64,000 nucleotides of DNA from Pinus tabuliformis. Lineage: Eukaryota > Streptophyta > Pinopsida > Pinales > Pinaceae. The stretch lies in NCBI GenBank assembly GCA_031772625.1, contig CM062819.1, positions 1,229,989,070 through 1,230,053,069 on the forward strand, written 5' to 3'. Both the position numbers and the translations under genes were made by a program. This document shows, in pieces, positions 10,394 through 22,374 of the stretch (position 1 is the stretch's first letter; the number at the start of each line of letters is the position of its first letter). The notes under the pieces are model-generated. The model was not told where the DNA came from. It did not search any database and worked only from the letters and a program-made list of their open reading frames with translations.

Positions 10394-11433
10394 TGTTACA
10401 GGGAAAAGTGTCTATATAGAACTGCTCTATCCCACTAAGGTGTGACAACTGCCTTAGAAACAAACAGAGTAAAGCTACTTTCGTTTTTCCTTTATGAATT
10501 ATAGATAGAGAGGAACAGAAAGACCAACCTATGTCTTGCGCTAATCTCCTGATTTGATTCCTCTCTTCCTTGATAGTCTTTCGCTACTTGCTCCCTTGCA
10601 CGCCCAACTTCACAAAGTACCTGTAAGATCACAGTAGCATAGCACTATACAAAGACATGGATCTATAATCATAAACAATCTAGGATCATATGTAAATTGA
10701 CCATACAAATGCAACAAATATCAGTGACACAAGAGTATGGAGGAAAACTAGAATAGCTTTTATTGATAAACAAGAAAGAGCCAAGAGGAGTTACAACCAG
10801 TTGTTCTGACCCAGCATCAACCTCTCAGCAAAGAAGCCCCTCTTCACCTCATACAAAGCTTAGATCACCCAACAATCTGATGTTTGTCTCAAGAAACCAA
10901 CAACAATTCCTTACAATATGCAAAATTCCAACCTCCGGATCTCTGGGATGAGAGATCCATATATAGATATCTGTAATGGAGATGAGTCAGCTCATGATTT
11001 GATTAGTTTCTTCCCTCTGATAGTTCTTGCTTCCACTTGGAGATTGATGATCTCTTACTCATCCTTGGTCGAATTCAGAGAGGCAAGTGTCACAGGAGAA
11101 GTTTCTGGAAGCTTCCATTGCCTCTCCACCTCGCGGAATGACACTGCCATTTGTCATTTCTCGCCCATCGCACCCCATAGAAGGGATTTTTGAAATGCAA
11201 CACACCCACACAGTGTATTTAGGTGAGATGCAACGCACTTGGCCAGTAGAGTAGCTGAAATGATCCTGTTTTGACCAATTCTGAGCAGTTTTTCATGGAG
11301 AACTTCTGGGAGAAGCTGTAATCTGTTGACCTTGTTCCTTTAGGGGTTAGAACAACACTTTTAGGGACTTAGGAGCCCTTGGTTTATGGAAATTTGATGC
11401 TTGGGGTTGTAGTGCCCAAAAATGTCTATAACA
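10394..11433 (-). repeat. 5' LTR of the Tat-like element
   Basis: A 1040-bp copy of the repeat at 3657-4666, followed by the CTCCC duplication at 11434-11438. On the minus strand a TATATATGG stretch near 10957-10968 could be its TATA box. It contains a 30-bp stretch missing from the left LTR. Confidence 0.9.
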
Positions 11434-11537
11434 CTCCCAACCATCCAAGATATCCCCAATTGTCAAAATCCCAATTGACAAAATCATTAAATTTATGATA
11501 TTTTCATATAATTTAAAATAAATTATGATATTGGACT

Positions 11538-12476
11538 TGTTGAATTTTGTAGCTATGGTCAGTCTTCATAATTAATATTTTAGCCCTTGAAATATATAAT
11601 GAGATTGTGAGACACGTTCTTCATGTCATTTTATTAATTAGACCTTGAAAAGATTAATGTAAGACATGTTCTTCATGTCGGTGTCAAAAGAGGAATTTTT
11701 GAATTTTTGGCTCCAAACTTTTCAAGGCATCCCTCCTTCAAGTCAATTCATCCCCAACAAAGAGACACCCATTTGGACAGGAAAAACACTATATATTGAG
11801 CATTCAACCTCCTCCATAAGGCACCATTCGACCTCTCACAAGACAAGAGATTTTCTCGGGAATCCAAGTGAAGAAGAAGAAGAACAATGTAGGACAAAGA
11901 AGGAAGAATTCATATCTAGCATTTATCTCTCTCTCCTTGACTTCACACATGTAAATTTATGGGCATATTCTGGGCAGAAAGTCGAACTTCTGGGTAGCGG
12001 TTTCTAAGCAGCAAGGCTAAAATTATGGGTAGATTATTTTGGGTTGCGGGGCCAAGTTTTTGGCCATATTCTAGGAGGCCGAAATTTGGCCTATGCAGAT
12101 CAAAGAGGGCCAAAATTATTGGGTAGAAGATTGACTTGACGAGAGGTTTGTTTGACCAAGTTTGACCATAACATTGTTGGTCAGTTTAACCATCATAGTT
12201 GACTAGCAATATTAGTTGTATCTCTTATTGAACTGAATAATTTCTCTAAGAAAAAGGTTACTGGGTTTTTCCCCCAAGTGGGTTTTCCCAAGGGAAATCT
12301 TGTGTTATCTTTGTGCATTGTGATCTCTATTGTCCTTGTGCATTTATGGTTGAAATTTTGAAGTGTAATTACTTAATGATAAACTAGAATTGCTAAAAGA
12401 AGATCTATGCCATTAGAAGTAATTATCATTATTTCTAAAATTAGTGCTTGTATCTATTTCACTTGAAAAATCAACA
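11538..12476 (+). repeat. 5' LTR of the Copia element
   Basis: Its ends are TGTTGA and TCAACA, a perfect 6-bp inverted pair, and it abuts the PBS. The sequence near 12270-12300, GGGTTTTCCCCCAAGTGGG, resembles the R/U5 text common in plant Copia LTRs. A second copy for comparison is absent, so the left edge rests on the inverted ends. Confidence 0.7.
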
Positions 12477-12488
12477 TGGTATCAGAGC
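12477..12488 (+). promoter_or_regulatory. Copia primer-binding site
   Basis: TGGTATCAGAGC directly follows the LTR end. It is complementary to the 3' end of initiator methionine tRNA, the standard primer of plant Copia elements. Confidence 0.9.
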
Positions 12489-12599
12489 TTTGATGGAGGA
12501 AAGGACATTGAGATCACTCTTGAATATAATTAGTAAATGGAAGAGAATTGAAGAAGACCTATTGAAGAGTATTACTTATCTATGACTATGGGTTCCTCT

Positions 12600-13090
12600 A
12601 TGAAACCATAGAACAAACTGGCCCAGGAGCTACAAAATTCATGGCTTGGAAAACAAGGACTGGTCTCATTCTTACAAGGAATGATCCCTTGGGAATTAGG
12701 AAGGGAAAGGTCACTAAACCTTCAGATAATGAAGGAAAAATAAAATATGAGAAAGATGACATCACAACTAGAAGTATCATTGCAAATTCCATGAGAGATC
12801 ATTTGATTCCTTGTTTGGCAAATCTTGACTCTTCAAAGAAGTTTTATGATACCGTAATTGGATCATACACTATCAAAAATATTACTCAATCAAGGATCTT
12901 CAGGAATGAGCTTCGTTATGTTAGAATGACAATAAATGATACTATAGCCTAATATTTCATGAGGATTTCTCGATTAAGAGATCAAATTCGAGCAATTGAT
13001 GAAATAATTTCTGTAAGGAAACTCATGACTACAACACTTAATGGTTTACATGACTCATGGGATTTGTTTGCATCTAGTATTTGTGGCAAG
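12600..13090 (+). pseudogene. Copia gag remnant
   Basis: The open stretch 12641-12952 encodes a gag-like region: WKTRTGLILTRND, then SIIANSMRDHLIPCLANLDS, then KKFYDTVIGSYT. This follows the pattern of the plant Copia gag family (UBN2-type), in which a tryptophan-led block precedes a helix with a conserved aromatic before an LxxxY stretch. It is interrupted by a stop at 12950 and continues in worn form to about 13090. Gag would form the virus-like particle. Confidence 0.65.
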
Positions 13091-13289
13091 AAGTAGATTC
13101 AAAGCTTTGAAGAACTTTGGATCTCATGTACTCAAGGCACATATCAAAGGGAAATATTCAAAGATCTGATTAAGGTGATTATCAAGCATTTGTAGCATGT
13201 TCCAAGAGGGTTGGAGGAAGAAAGAGGTTTGGTTTCCAAAAAAGAAATGACAGACAAAAACATGAAGATAGAAGACCTAATCCTTAAGG

Positions 13290-14020
13290 AAAGAAATATA
13301 TGTTGATAGTTCAATGTTATCGTTGTCACAAATATGGTCACTTCAAAAACCAATTTCCTAAAGGATCAAATGATAGAAAGAGAAAGGGAAAGCGACATGC
13401 TACCACAAAAGACATTGATGAACTTCCAAAGGAACCTAAGAATGAAGATTTAGGTGTCAAATATTTCTTCTACTTTTTTGTTGTTACACTTTCTATTGCA
13501 GATAACGATGAATTGTGGCTAGTAGATAGTCGTGCCTCAAGGCACATGACGGGAGATCATACCAATATTAATAGTCTAATGGAAAGGACATCATCACAAA
13601 ATGTAGAGCTTGGAGATAACAAAATTTATGTAGTCAAAGGCATTGGGAAGACATCTATTGATATAGAATCATGTGAAAATGTTCATCTTAGCAACATACT
13701 GTATGTACTAGGTTTGAAAAATAATTTGGTTTCTATTTCATGTTTGGTAGATAAAGGATATAGAGTATCTTTTGTTGATGTAAAAGTTATTTTATGGCCA
13801 AAGGGCTCAAGTATAGATTATGCTAGAGTAACTGGAGTTCATGAAGGAAGGTTGTATAGACTCTTGAAACAACCTATTCAAGCATTAGTGCATAATGACA
13901 TCTATCCATGTGAACTTTGGCATGAAATATTGCTCACCTTCACTATAGATATTTTCCATCTTTAAATTAGATGGTTTCAAGTGTTCCAGAATTGCAGATG
14001 GAGCATGAAGAAGTATGTAA
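13290..14020 (+). pseudogene. Copia zinc knuckle, protease and pre-integrase remnant
   Basis: The reading frame 13300-13965 starts with a zinc knuckle, CYRCHKYGHFKNQF, in which the last cysteine is replaced by phenylalanine. The protease site follows as LWLVDSRASRHMTGD, where the expected DSG has become DSR. A pre-integrase block is then seen, with NILYVLGLKNNLVSIS and a later histidine/cysteine remnant near 14000-14030. Lost zinc and protease residues make function unlikely. Confidence 0.75.
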
Positions 14021-14080
14021 AGGTTGTGCGCTTGGGAAGAATGTTAATATCCTTTTCCAAGTACCACAAGTAGGTACATA

Positions 14081-14713
14081 GAAGTTTTGGATCGAGTTCA
14101 TTCTGATGTATATGGTCTAATGCCAATGAAATCTATTAGAGGCTCTTTGTGCTATGTATCGTTTATTGATGGCTTCTCTGCCAAGACATGGATTTACTTC
14201 ATGAAGACAAAGGATGAAGTCTTCAACAAGTTTCAGGAATTTCAGGTTGAAGTGGAAAACTTGAAGGGGAAAAAAATCAAGATTCTGAGATCAAATAGTA
14301 GAGGAGAATACACTTCCAAGGAATTTTTTTACATTTGTAAAGAAGTTGGGATCAAAAGGGAGTTGATAATCCCTTACAATCCACAACAAAATGGAGTTGT
14401 TGAAAGAAAGAACATAACCATTGAAGAATTTGTTAAGGAAATGATGCATGATCAAGAGTTTCCTATGTTTTTATGGAGTGAAGCATCAATTACAACAATC
14501 TATATTCAAAATAGAAGTTCCAATTGAATTTTGGAAGACAAGACTCCTGAAGAAGCGTTCACCAGATGGAAACCACAGTTTGGACATTTGAGAATATTTG
14601 GTTGTCCAATTTACATTCATGTACCCAAAGATAAGAGAAAGAAGCTAAAGCCTTCAGGAAATAAAGGAATATTCGTTGGATACAATGAGTCATCAAATTC
14701 CTATAGAATCTAA
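14081..14713 (+). pseudogene. Copia integrase remnant
   Basis: The core reads RVHSDVYGLMP for the first aspartate, ILRSNSRGEYTSKEF where the second aspartate (normally LRSDNGGEY) is asparagine, and NGVVERKN for the glutamate. A TGA at 14525 splits it from the following block, 14531-14713, which has PEEAFTRWKPQFGHLRIFGC and GIFVGYNE, typical of the Copia integrase C-terminal region. The mutated triad and the stop indicate an inactive relic. Confidence 0.8.
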
Positions 14714-15149
14714 GTTCCATGACAACAACAAGTTGAATTCAACAAGGATGTGGCCTTTGATGAAACTGTTTCCTATTAGAATTCTAAAAAAGTTCCCATG
14801 GAATATAATGATGATGAAGAACATGAAGCTCCCAAGGAAGAAGGTTTAGGTCCATCAAATCCTTCAGAATATTCCATAGATCATCAAGAAGAACCATACG
14901 AGCCTAACAATCTAGTGGATCTAGTTGTTTTTCTTGAAATCAGGAAAAGGCCAGCTTGGGTTAGATCTACTTTGCAGGAAGTAGAAGGACATGTAGCACC
15001 ATGTGCCACCTTTATGGAAAGCAAGAGACCGAAAAGGTATTTTGGATATGCAATATTGATGACTAATCTCATTGATTCTAAACTTTCCACCTATGAAGAA
15101 GTTTCTAACTAGCAAAGTTTGGAAGAGTGTGATATTAGAATAATACCAA
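14714..15149 (+). pseudogene. Copia linker region between integrase and reverse transcriptase
   Basis: An acidic, low-complexity open stretch at 14798-15112 lies where Copia polyproteins have a variable linker. It has no catalytic motifs and is bounded by stops. Confidence 0.5.
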
Positions 15150-15908
15150 TCGATTATGAAGAATTATGTATGGGAAGTTGTGCCTATACCTTATGGGAAA
15201 TCAATTCTAACCTAAAAAAGGGCTATACAAGATTAAGCATGTAGTGGATGGTGGTAATTACAAATACAAGGCAATATTTGTGGCTATAGGGTTCTCCCAT
15301 AAAGATGAAGAAGATTAGTATTAGAATTTTTCTCCGATTTCTAGGTACACTACTATTAGATCTATCATTTCTATTGCCTCTTCTATGGGTTTGAATTTAC
15401 ATTAGATGGATGTAAAGATTTCTTTCCTAAATAATGTGATTAAGGAAGAAGTGTACATACAAAAACCTCAAGGTTTTGAGGTTCATGGGAAAGAGTCTCA
15501 TGTTTGTAGATTGAAGAAAGCCTTGTATGACTTAAGCAAGCACCTAGAACCTATTATTCTCGAATTGGCATCCACCTAAAGAGACTCAGTTTCTCCAAAA
15601 GTGATGTTGATCCAAACCTATATATCAAGAATGAGAAGAAGGAACCTATGATTTTAGTATTGTATGTTGATGAATTATTTCTAACAAGTTTAGAGCATCT
15701 CATTATTCAGTGTAAGGGGGATTTGGCTTCTGAATTCGATATGAAGGATCTTGGGTTAATGCACTACTATTTTGGGCTAGAAGTATGGAAAAATCCTAGT
15801 GAAATATTCCTTGGTCAAGGAAAGTATATTACCAAGATCCTCCAAAAGTTTGGAATGATGGACTATAAATATATGGAAACTCAGATCGCTACAACAAAAC
15901 CCTGTGAT
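15150..15908 (+). pseudogene. Copia reverse transcriptase remnant
   Basis: Blocks in order: a worn KARFVAKGFSQ-like region near 15270, RYTTIRSIISIAS near 15345, MDVKISFLNNVIKEEVYIQK near 15410, VCRLKKALY near 15505, then the active-site region 15648-15911 with YVDELFLTS, where the YVDD aspartate pair has become D-E. MKDLGLMHYYFGLEV and QGKYITKILQKFGM complete the typical thumb region. Several stops and at least one frameshift interrupt it. RNase H is missing. Confidence 0.8.
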
Positions 15909-16505
15909 TAGCGTCCCTTTTTGCTTCCTTTTTTGCATCTAGAGCTCATTTTTGGAGTTATTTGCATCCATTTATCAAATATGGTGCAAAACTTGATGCA
16001 AAATTTGCACCAAGTCTTACACCAAGTTTAGCACCAGGTATTGCAATAGGTTTTGCACCAAGTTTTATGCCAAGTTTTGTGCCATTCTTTGCACCATGTT
16101 TTGTTCTAAGTTTTGCATCAAGTTTGGCACCTAATTTTTCTTCACCTACTTTTGCATTTTCTATTAAATCTATTTTTTTCACCTACACTTGCATCAACTT
16201 TTGCATCCTTTTTAAAATCATTTTTTGCATATTTTTTTACATCCCCTTTCCGCCAAGTTTTGCATCGAGGTTTATGTCTAGTTTTGCATCTACTTTTGTT
16301 GCATCCACTTTCGCATCTTGTTTTGCATTACATCATCTTTTGCATCTATTATTTTGTTCACTATTGCATCCTATCTTTTTGTGACACAATTTGCGCCTAG
16401 TTTAGCACCTTCCTTTGCACCCATTTTTGCTTCTAATTTTGCATTCACTCTTGCATCCTCATTTGGATCTAGGTTTTCATCAATTTTTGTAGAAATTAAT
16501 GAGTA
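15896..16505. repeat. 12-bp minisatellite array, copy 1
   Basis: After a lead-in also found at 17203 (GTGATTAGCGTCCC here, GTGGTTAGCATCCC there), the sequence becomes imperfect 12-bp units, first TTTTGCACCAAG and then TTTTGCATCCAC types. Because 12 is divisible by three, several frames stay open on both strands. They read as four-residue FAPS-like repeats on plus and LGAK-like repeats on minus. I regard those frames as by-products of the repeat. Confidence 0.8.
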
Positions 16506-17202
16506 GATTCTAAACTGCCCATGAAATTTTCTAAATCACAAGGCTAGAAGCTACTCTACTAATCCATTCACGATCGAGAACACAAATCATTAACATGCAT
16601 CAAGATTCAACACATATACTTAGAGATTTCTCTAGGGGAGGACAACTGCTCAAAACCCCTTACTATATGTATTGCATTAATAAAATAATATGGATGAATA
16701 CAATATGATTTGATCAAGCTTGAGCTCAACCTGCACCTGTATCTTTCATCCTCTGCCTTACTTATTGACCTTGGCCAATACTTAGCCAAAATTTCGAGCC
16801 TCCAAGCTCCTATTTCCTTACGTTGTTCCCTTGGGAAATTTCCCCTATTATTTAGGAATTTCACACCAAGGAATTCCACAGTCACCATAGGGAAATCCTC
16901 TTACTGCATGCACCACCTGTACAACTTGGATTAGTTTTCAACAAATAGTACACTGCCATTGAACTCCAATATCAACTGGGTAACTCGAATTCTCTGCATG
17001 CAATAATTATTTTGGGCTAATTGATTAATTAACTGGATGATAAATCATTGTGGATAAAGTTACACACCCACAACTTGACCTCCACTAGTTCTTCTAATAG
17101 TGAGAACTAGTTAAATTGACAATAAATCAAATTAACTGAAATGGATTGCTACAAATTAACAATCAATCATGTAGAACTAAATTCAAGTCACTAAAATAAA
17201 AC
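16506..17202. other. Unique spacer between the two minisatellite arrays
   Basis: Ordinary-complexity DNA with short open stretches only (up to 93 codons, minus, 16607-16888) and no recognisable domain. Confidence 0.5.
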
Positions 17203-18395
17203 CATGTGGTTAGCATCCCTTTTTTATTCCTTTTTTGCATATAGAGCCCATTTTTGGTGTATTTGTGTCCATTTATCAAATATGGTGCAAAACTTGATGA
17301 AAAAATTGCACCGAGTTTTGCACCAAGTTTAGCACCATGTATTGCAATAGGTTTGCACCAAGTTTTGCACCAGGTTTTATGCCAAGTTTTGTGCCATCCT
17401 TTGCACCATATTTTGTTCCAGATTTTGCATCAAGTTTGGCACCTAATTTTGTTTCACCTACTTTTTCATCCTCTATTGCATCCATTTTTTGCGCCTACAC
17501 TTGCATACAATTTTACATCATCTTTTGCATCTTTTTTTAAATCATTTTTTGCATCCTTTTTTACATGCCCTTTTCACCAAGTTTTGCGTCGAGTTTTGTG
17601 TCTAGTTTTGCATCTACTTTTATTGTATCTACTTTTTCATCTTGAAATTGCATCAATATTTACATCATCTTTTGAATCTATTATTGTGTCCAGTATTGCA
17701 TCTAATTTTTTTGTGCCACAATTTGGTATTTACATCATATTTTGAATCCATTATTGTATCCACTATTGCATCCGATTTTGTTGTGCCACAATTTGCACCA
17801 AGTTTGGCACCTCCCTTTGCACCCACTTTTGCTTCTAATTTTTCATCCACATTTGCATCCTCATTTACGTCTAGTTTTTTATCGACTTTTACATCCATTT
17901 TTTGCATCCCTTTTTGTATCCACTTTTGTGTCAGGATTTGCATCTGGGTTTGTTCTCGTTTTCCATCTACTTTTGCATCGACTTTTGTTGCACCCATATT
18001 TACATCCACTTTTTCATCCCTTTTTGCATCAAATGTGCATCAAATTTTACTTGTATTTTTTCATCTATCATTACATCCACTTTTACATCTAATTTTGTTG
18101 TGCCAAAATTTACGCCATGTTTTTCACTTATTGTTGTACCCACAGTTGCTTCCAATTTTTCATCCATGTTTGCATCCTCTTTTGAATCTAATATTTGGAT
18201 CGTATATTGCATCTCCTTTTGCATCCACTTTTACGTCAAGTTTATGCATTGGGTTTTGCGTCTCATTGTGTATCTACTTTTGCATCTACTTCCATTGCAT
18301 CCATTTTTTGTATTGCATTTTGTTTCATTTGTTGCACCTATGTTTGCATCCACTTTTACATCCCTTTTTGCATCACTTTTTTTTGCAACTAACCC
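17203..18395. repeat. 12-bp minisatellite array, copy 2
   Basis: A longer version of the array at 15896, with the same lead-in and the same order: TTTTGCACCAAG-type units to about 17430, then TTTTGCATCCAC-type units with frequent TTGTTGTGCCACAATTTG interruptions. A roughly 60-base block holding TTGTGCCACAATTTG recurs near 17710 and 17785. The minus strand is open for long stretches with VDAKVD- or LGAK-like four-residue repeats. Confidence 0.8.
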
Positions 18396-18755
18396 ATTAA
18401 CCCCTAACCTAGAATCCCTAAACCCCCTAATCCATAACCCCTTATCCTCTTAAACCCTTAACCCTTAACCCCTAACCCCTACCCCTTAACCCACTGACAC
18501 TTAAATCCCATAACCATTGATCCCTCAACCCCTATTAAATCCACTTACCCCCAAGCCTTTGGTGCTTAATTATTAACCCTTGAAGCCCTTAACTAGCACC
18601 TATGGTTTGGGAAAGCGATTTAGGGGTAAGGAGTTTAGGGGTTTAGGAGTCAGGGTTAAGGGTAAAGGGTAAAGGGTTAGAGCTTAGGGGGTTGAGGGCC
18701 AAGGGTTTGAGGTCTAGGGGGTTTATGGGTTAGTGGTTAATGGCTTAATGCAATA
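18396..18755. repeat. Degenerate telomere-like block that switches strand
   Basis: From 18396 to about 18600 the plus strand is full of CCCTAA-like words (AACCCCTAACC, ACCCTTAACCCTTAACCCC). From about 18610 to 18750 it is full of TTAGGG-like words (TTTAGGGGTAAGGAG, AGGGTTAAGGGTAAAGGG). Units are 6-8 bp and irregular, unlike the exact TTTAGGG of most plant telomeres. The order is C-rich then G-rich, the reverse of what end-to-end fusion of two telomeres gives. Confidence 0.7.
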
Positions 18756-21700
18756 GTACATATGGGTGGAAAATACAACACTATACTCTGACAATTCAAT
18801 TGTACTATCATATTTTACTTAAATTTTTTGTATTTTTTTTAAAGCCCTGACTTTCATAAGATATTTGACAAACACAATTATCGTCGGATATTCGATGATA
18901 ATGTTTTTGTTGGATATTTGATGAACATTAGTAATATTATTAATAATAAAAATATTCAATGTATGTCATAAATAAAATATTTTATTATGCAAGGTTAAAT
19001 AATATTGACATGTATTTTAAAATATATTAATAAAAGAATGATATTTTAATATAGACAAAGTGATTTATAAATGAAATATTTCAATGTCCATATTAAGTAA
19101 AATATTTCAATGTCACCTATGCACATATGTATATATTATATAAAGTAGTTAAAAATATATATATATATATATTTTTATCGCTAAAAATTGATCCACCTTG
19201 GTGGGTTCAAAGTGGGTTTACATTGTTGTCAAGTTGAAACTAATCATCATGATCTTCCTCTTCTCAATAACATTTGCTAGCTTTTCCATATACATGAAAT
19301 AGAGTTATAGGATCACCTCATCTATAGATGCCCATTTATTATGAGATTGAGGGGATGTTCTATTATCTTTATCAATATTTGGATGGGTCATTGTCTACAT
19401 TCTTTCAATACATGTCTAGCCCTTTTTATGAGGGAGGTCCTTTGATTTAGATATTTATATAAGGCCTTATGTGGTCTTCCCCTTTTGAACTCTTCTAAGG
19501 GGGTCACCTCCTTCCATGTTGCCCTGTCTACTTAGAGCCAAAATTGACACGAGTGATTGACACTTAAAACATAACTGTCATGGATCTCATGGACCAAAAA
19601 TGGAGATCAGACTCTTTGAAGATTAGGAAACATTTTCTCATACTCTACTTAATATATAGGTGGTAGGGCTTCATTGTTTTCCATTTTCTAGGAAATCTCA
19701 CCCAAAAATTCAACCATTAAAGAATCAATCCTATGTTAAATCACACCTACCTTCTCATTTTTAAGATCTCTATGAGCTTTCACCTATGACTGTTAAAGTC
19801 AATTCCCTCTAGCACCTCGAATGGTGGAATAGAAGGCATTGCAATAGGAGGTAAAATCCATTCCCCTTCACCTTTGTCAAGACCTCTAGAGACACCTACA
19901 ATATATATTCCTTTTTTGACTCAACATGAAGTTTTTATTTTTTCCATTTCCTTTGCATACCCTTTCAGGGGGATCCTCACAAGAAGAGCTCGTGGTTGAA
20001 ATATTATGACAACAAAACGAGACACACCATCTCCTTACAAGGTTTCAAGGGAGGGGTATTGAAAAATAACCATCTTATCCCCTATAGCCCTTAAGACCTT
20101 CTCAACACATAAATGAAACAACAAACTTATTACATGGACCGAAAGATAGATCTCATTGTTCAAGGCCAAACCCAAATAGAAAGAATCACACTATGGATTA
20201 AGAATTCACATTGAGTTTTGGTAAAATCAAGGACCTCCTTTCAAGATTATGATCTTGTTTTATCATTCTCAAATGCAAGGTTTAAAACCCACATTAAAAA
20301 GGGGATATTTTCACCTTAGCCTTTGCAACCTTTGCCCAAGATGAATCTATCTAATGGACTAGCTTGGATATGTCAGGTCTTGGATTTTGAGTGCCTAATC
20401 AATGCTTTTGAGTCCAAATCCCTAGCCCCAACTAAAATTTAGTCCTATTAAAGAGAAAACTTGAACAATCCTCCTAAAAGAGGCATTTTTCCTTCCTTTT
20501 GATTGATTTACAACAAACCTCAATGTCTTTTCTTTCTTATCTTCCTCTTCCATTCTCCAAAAAATATCATTAATCTTATATCATAAACACTTTATATAAG
20601 TAAGAATTGTAATCATTTTCCTCAACTCACTGGGTACCTTTACACCTTAACCCATGTAAGTGGACCTAAGTCCATGACAAAACCCATCACACTCTAAGAT
20701 GGTTCCAATTGTCTCTTCAAAACTAGGGCATAAGTCATCTCAAACTTGTGGGTTTTTTTCCTTCATGGAACACATTCTAGCTAGTGCTCATCAAACACAA
20801 TGCACTAACACCACTAACACACACCAAAAGTCCAAGATACCCTTAAGATGTGGCATGCACCCAAGCACTTAGACTACACCTCCATAAAATGCACCTTCCA
20901 CTTTGGAGGTCCGAAAATAGTAATATTCTAACCCAATATGGCCTATTTGTTGGATTTGTATAATTTTCTCCTTATCAAATCCTTGCACCTCCTTGGCACT
21001 CCATGAAAAATCTACTCCAATGGTCACCTTCCAAGTTCCAACACCTCCTTTTGCAACATGACATAACCACTTGTATATGTTGCAACAACCTTGCCAACTT
21101 CTTTAGTGGGTTGCACATATATTTCACATTTCTTCTTCATCTTGCAAAGTGGTAGTGCCAAGGAGAGGGTATGAACTTCGATCAAGGAATGTTCACTTAG
21201 TACCACTGCCAAGTTTCCTTCATGCAACTCGTCAAATGTCTTAAGTTTGCTTCACAACTTCTCATGGTGCTTAACTTACTTGTCTACACCTCTAAGTGAG
21301 ACTACACCCCCCAACCTCTCTAATTATTCCACCTATTAAACCCTTGTTAGAGTCTTCTTAGATGTGCATTCATGCCTCAAGAAAAACATAACACTAGCAT
21401 CCCAAATGTGCATGCTCGTTCCATCTTTTAATGCCTTGTTGAAACCACATTATCACATTGCTTAAAATGAAATGTTCACATCTTAAGGAAAAGCACCTAC
21501 TTTTCTTATGACAACCTAAAATATGTGAGTGACTAGGAGAGAAATCCATTTTCTCAAGATGAAAACATAGGGTCTTACAACCCCATTCACATAACAATTT
21601 GAATATATTTAACCTAAAGAAGGATACATACCCTATTCCTTCCAAATTTGTCATATAAATTTTAAGAAACTAACACTTGATTCTAACTATTAAATTCACT

Positions 21701-22374
21701 TACTATATACTCTCTTTTGTTTGCACCCACCTAATATGCAATAACACTTAAATGTTTTCAATACAACCAAGTTAAGAGCACTTGTTTCCCTGAGGCTCTG
21801 CTTCCATAAACTTTAAGAGAAAAATCATTGCATAGAAACCATAACCTTAAAATTAGATTATTATAAATACCACCTAATATGTTAACAAAAACATGTAAAA
21901 ACCCTTAGTTTCTCAAATACAACAAAAATCTGATGTAAGTGAAAATCAAATATTGTCTCTATTATTTTTTCATGAAGGGAAATTTCAACGTTTTTGAAAA
22001 AGTTGAGCGTTATTTTTTTTTACAAAACCCCTCCTGTTACTTTTGCTTTACAAAACCCCTCCCAATCCAACTTCATTTACGTTATCTGTTCACTTTTCAC
22101 AAAGATAGAAGCGAAAACAAGATCACAAAGAGTTGTGAATTGGAGTTTTACCATTAGCAGACCCAATATCGAACCTCACCATGGGATCTTTAGTCCATTG
22201 GTGGCGCCAAGGTATTCCATTTTTAACTTCAATGCATTTCCACCCCCTCATTCAGTCTTCCACAAAGAGAGTACATGCACTTTAGGTCTCTCGTTCAAAA
22301 TCCATTTTTTTTTGCAGCCACACTTGAATCTTTAGGCTTTAATTTCTGTGTTGCATTCTTTTACTGTTTGTAGG
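18756..22374. other. Gene-free stretch
   Basis: No reading frame with a domain signature. It includes an (AT)n run at about 19152-19175. On the minus strand around 20000-20200 a short worn stretch can be read as FHLCVEKVLRAIGDKM, faintly like the LHFWDERVLEGIGNSI motif of L1 ORF1 (DUF4283 region) at 58.7 kb; this is too short to annotate. The rest holds nothing I can support. Confidence 0.45.

Larger units (their letters stand above)
3657..11433 (-). mobile_element. Ty3/Tat-like LTR retrotransposon, internally deleted
   Basis: Two LTRs of about 1 kb bound a 5.7-kb interior. Both begin TGTTACAGGG and end TCTATAACA. The 5-bp target duplication CTCCC lies at 3652-3656 and 11434-11438. The primer-binding site is next to the right LTR and the polypurine tract next to the left one, so the element reads on the minus strand. 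Its order (5' to 3' on that strand) is integrase, RNase H, then an antisense plant-mobile-domain gene before the 3' LTR. Gag, protease, reverse transcriptase and the usual RNase H are missing, because integrase begins within about 100 bases of the PBS. By eye the LTRs differ by about 20 substitutions and one 30-bp gap, which implies a fairly recent insertion. Assignment to Tat rests on the PBS type, the extra RNase H and the antisense ORF; it is inference. Confidence 0.85.
11538..15908 (+). mobile_element. Ty1/Copia retrotransposon, truncated at its 3' end
   Basis: A 939-bp LTR (TGTTGA...TCAACA) is followed at once by TGGTATCAGAGC, the usual Copia primer-binding site. Gag, protease, integrase and reverse transcriptase remains then come in Copia order. 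The reverse transcriptase stops near 15908, before RNase H, where minisatellite DNA starts; no 3' LTR was found. Many stops, frameshifts and lost catalytic residues show that it is dead and fairly old. Its right edge coincides with the start of the repeat unit seen again at 17203. Confidence 0.85.

Noticed and set aside
15958-18453. Many open stretches on both strands read as FAPS-, LGAK- or VDAK-repeat proteins
   Set aside because: A 12-bp period keeps several frames open by itself. Units drift without codon preference and frames shift between units, so these were treated as minisatellite rather than LEA-like genes.
18396-18755. Head-to-head telomere fusion
   Set aside because: A fusion gives TTAGGG then CCCTAA on one strand; here the order is CCCTAA then TTAGGG.
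19960-20240. Minus-strand L1 ORF1 (DUF4283) remnant
   Set aside because: Only about 15 residues resemble the motif; no zinc knuckle or longer frame supports it.
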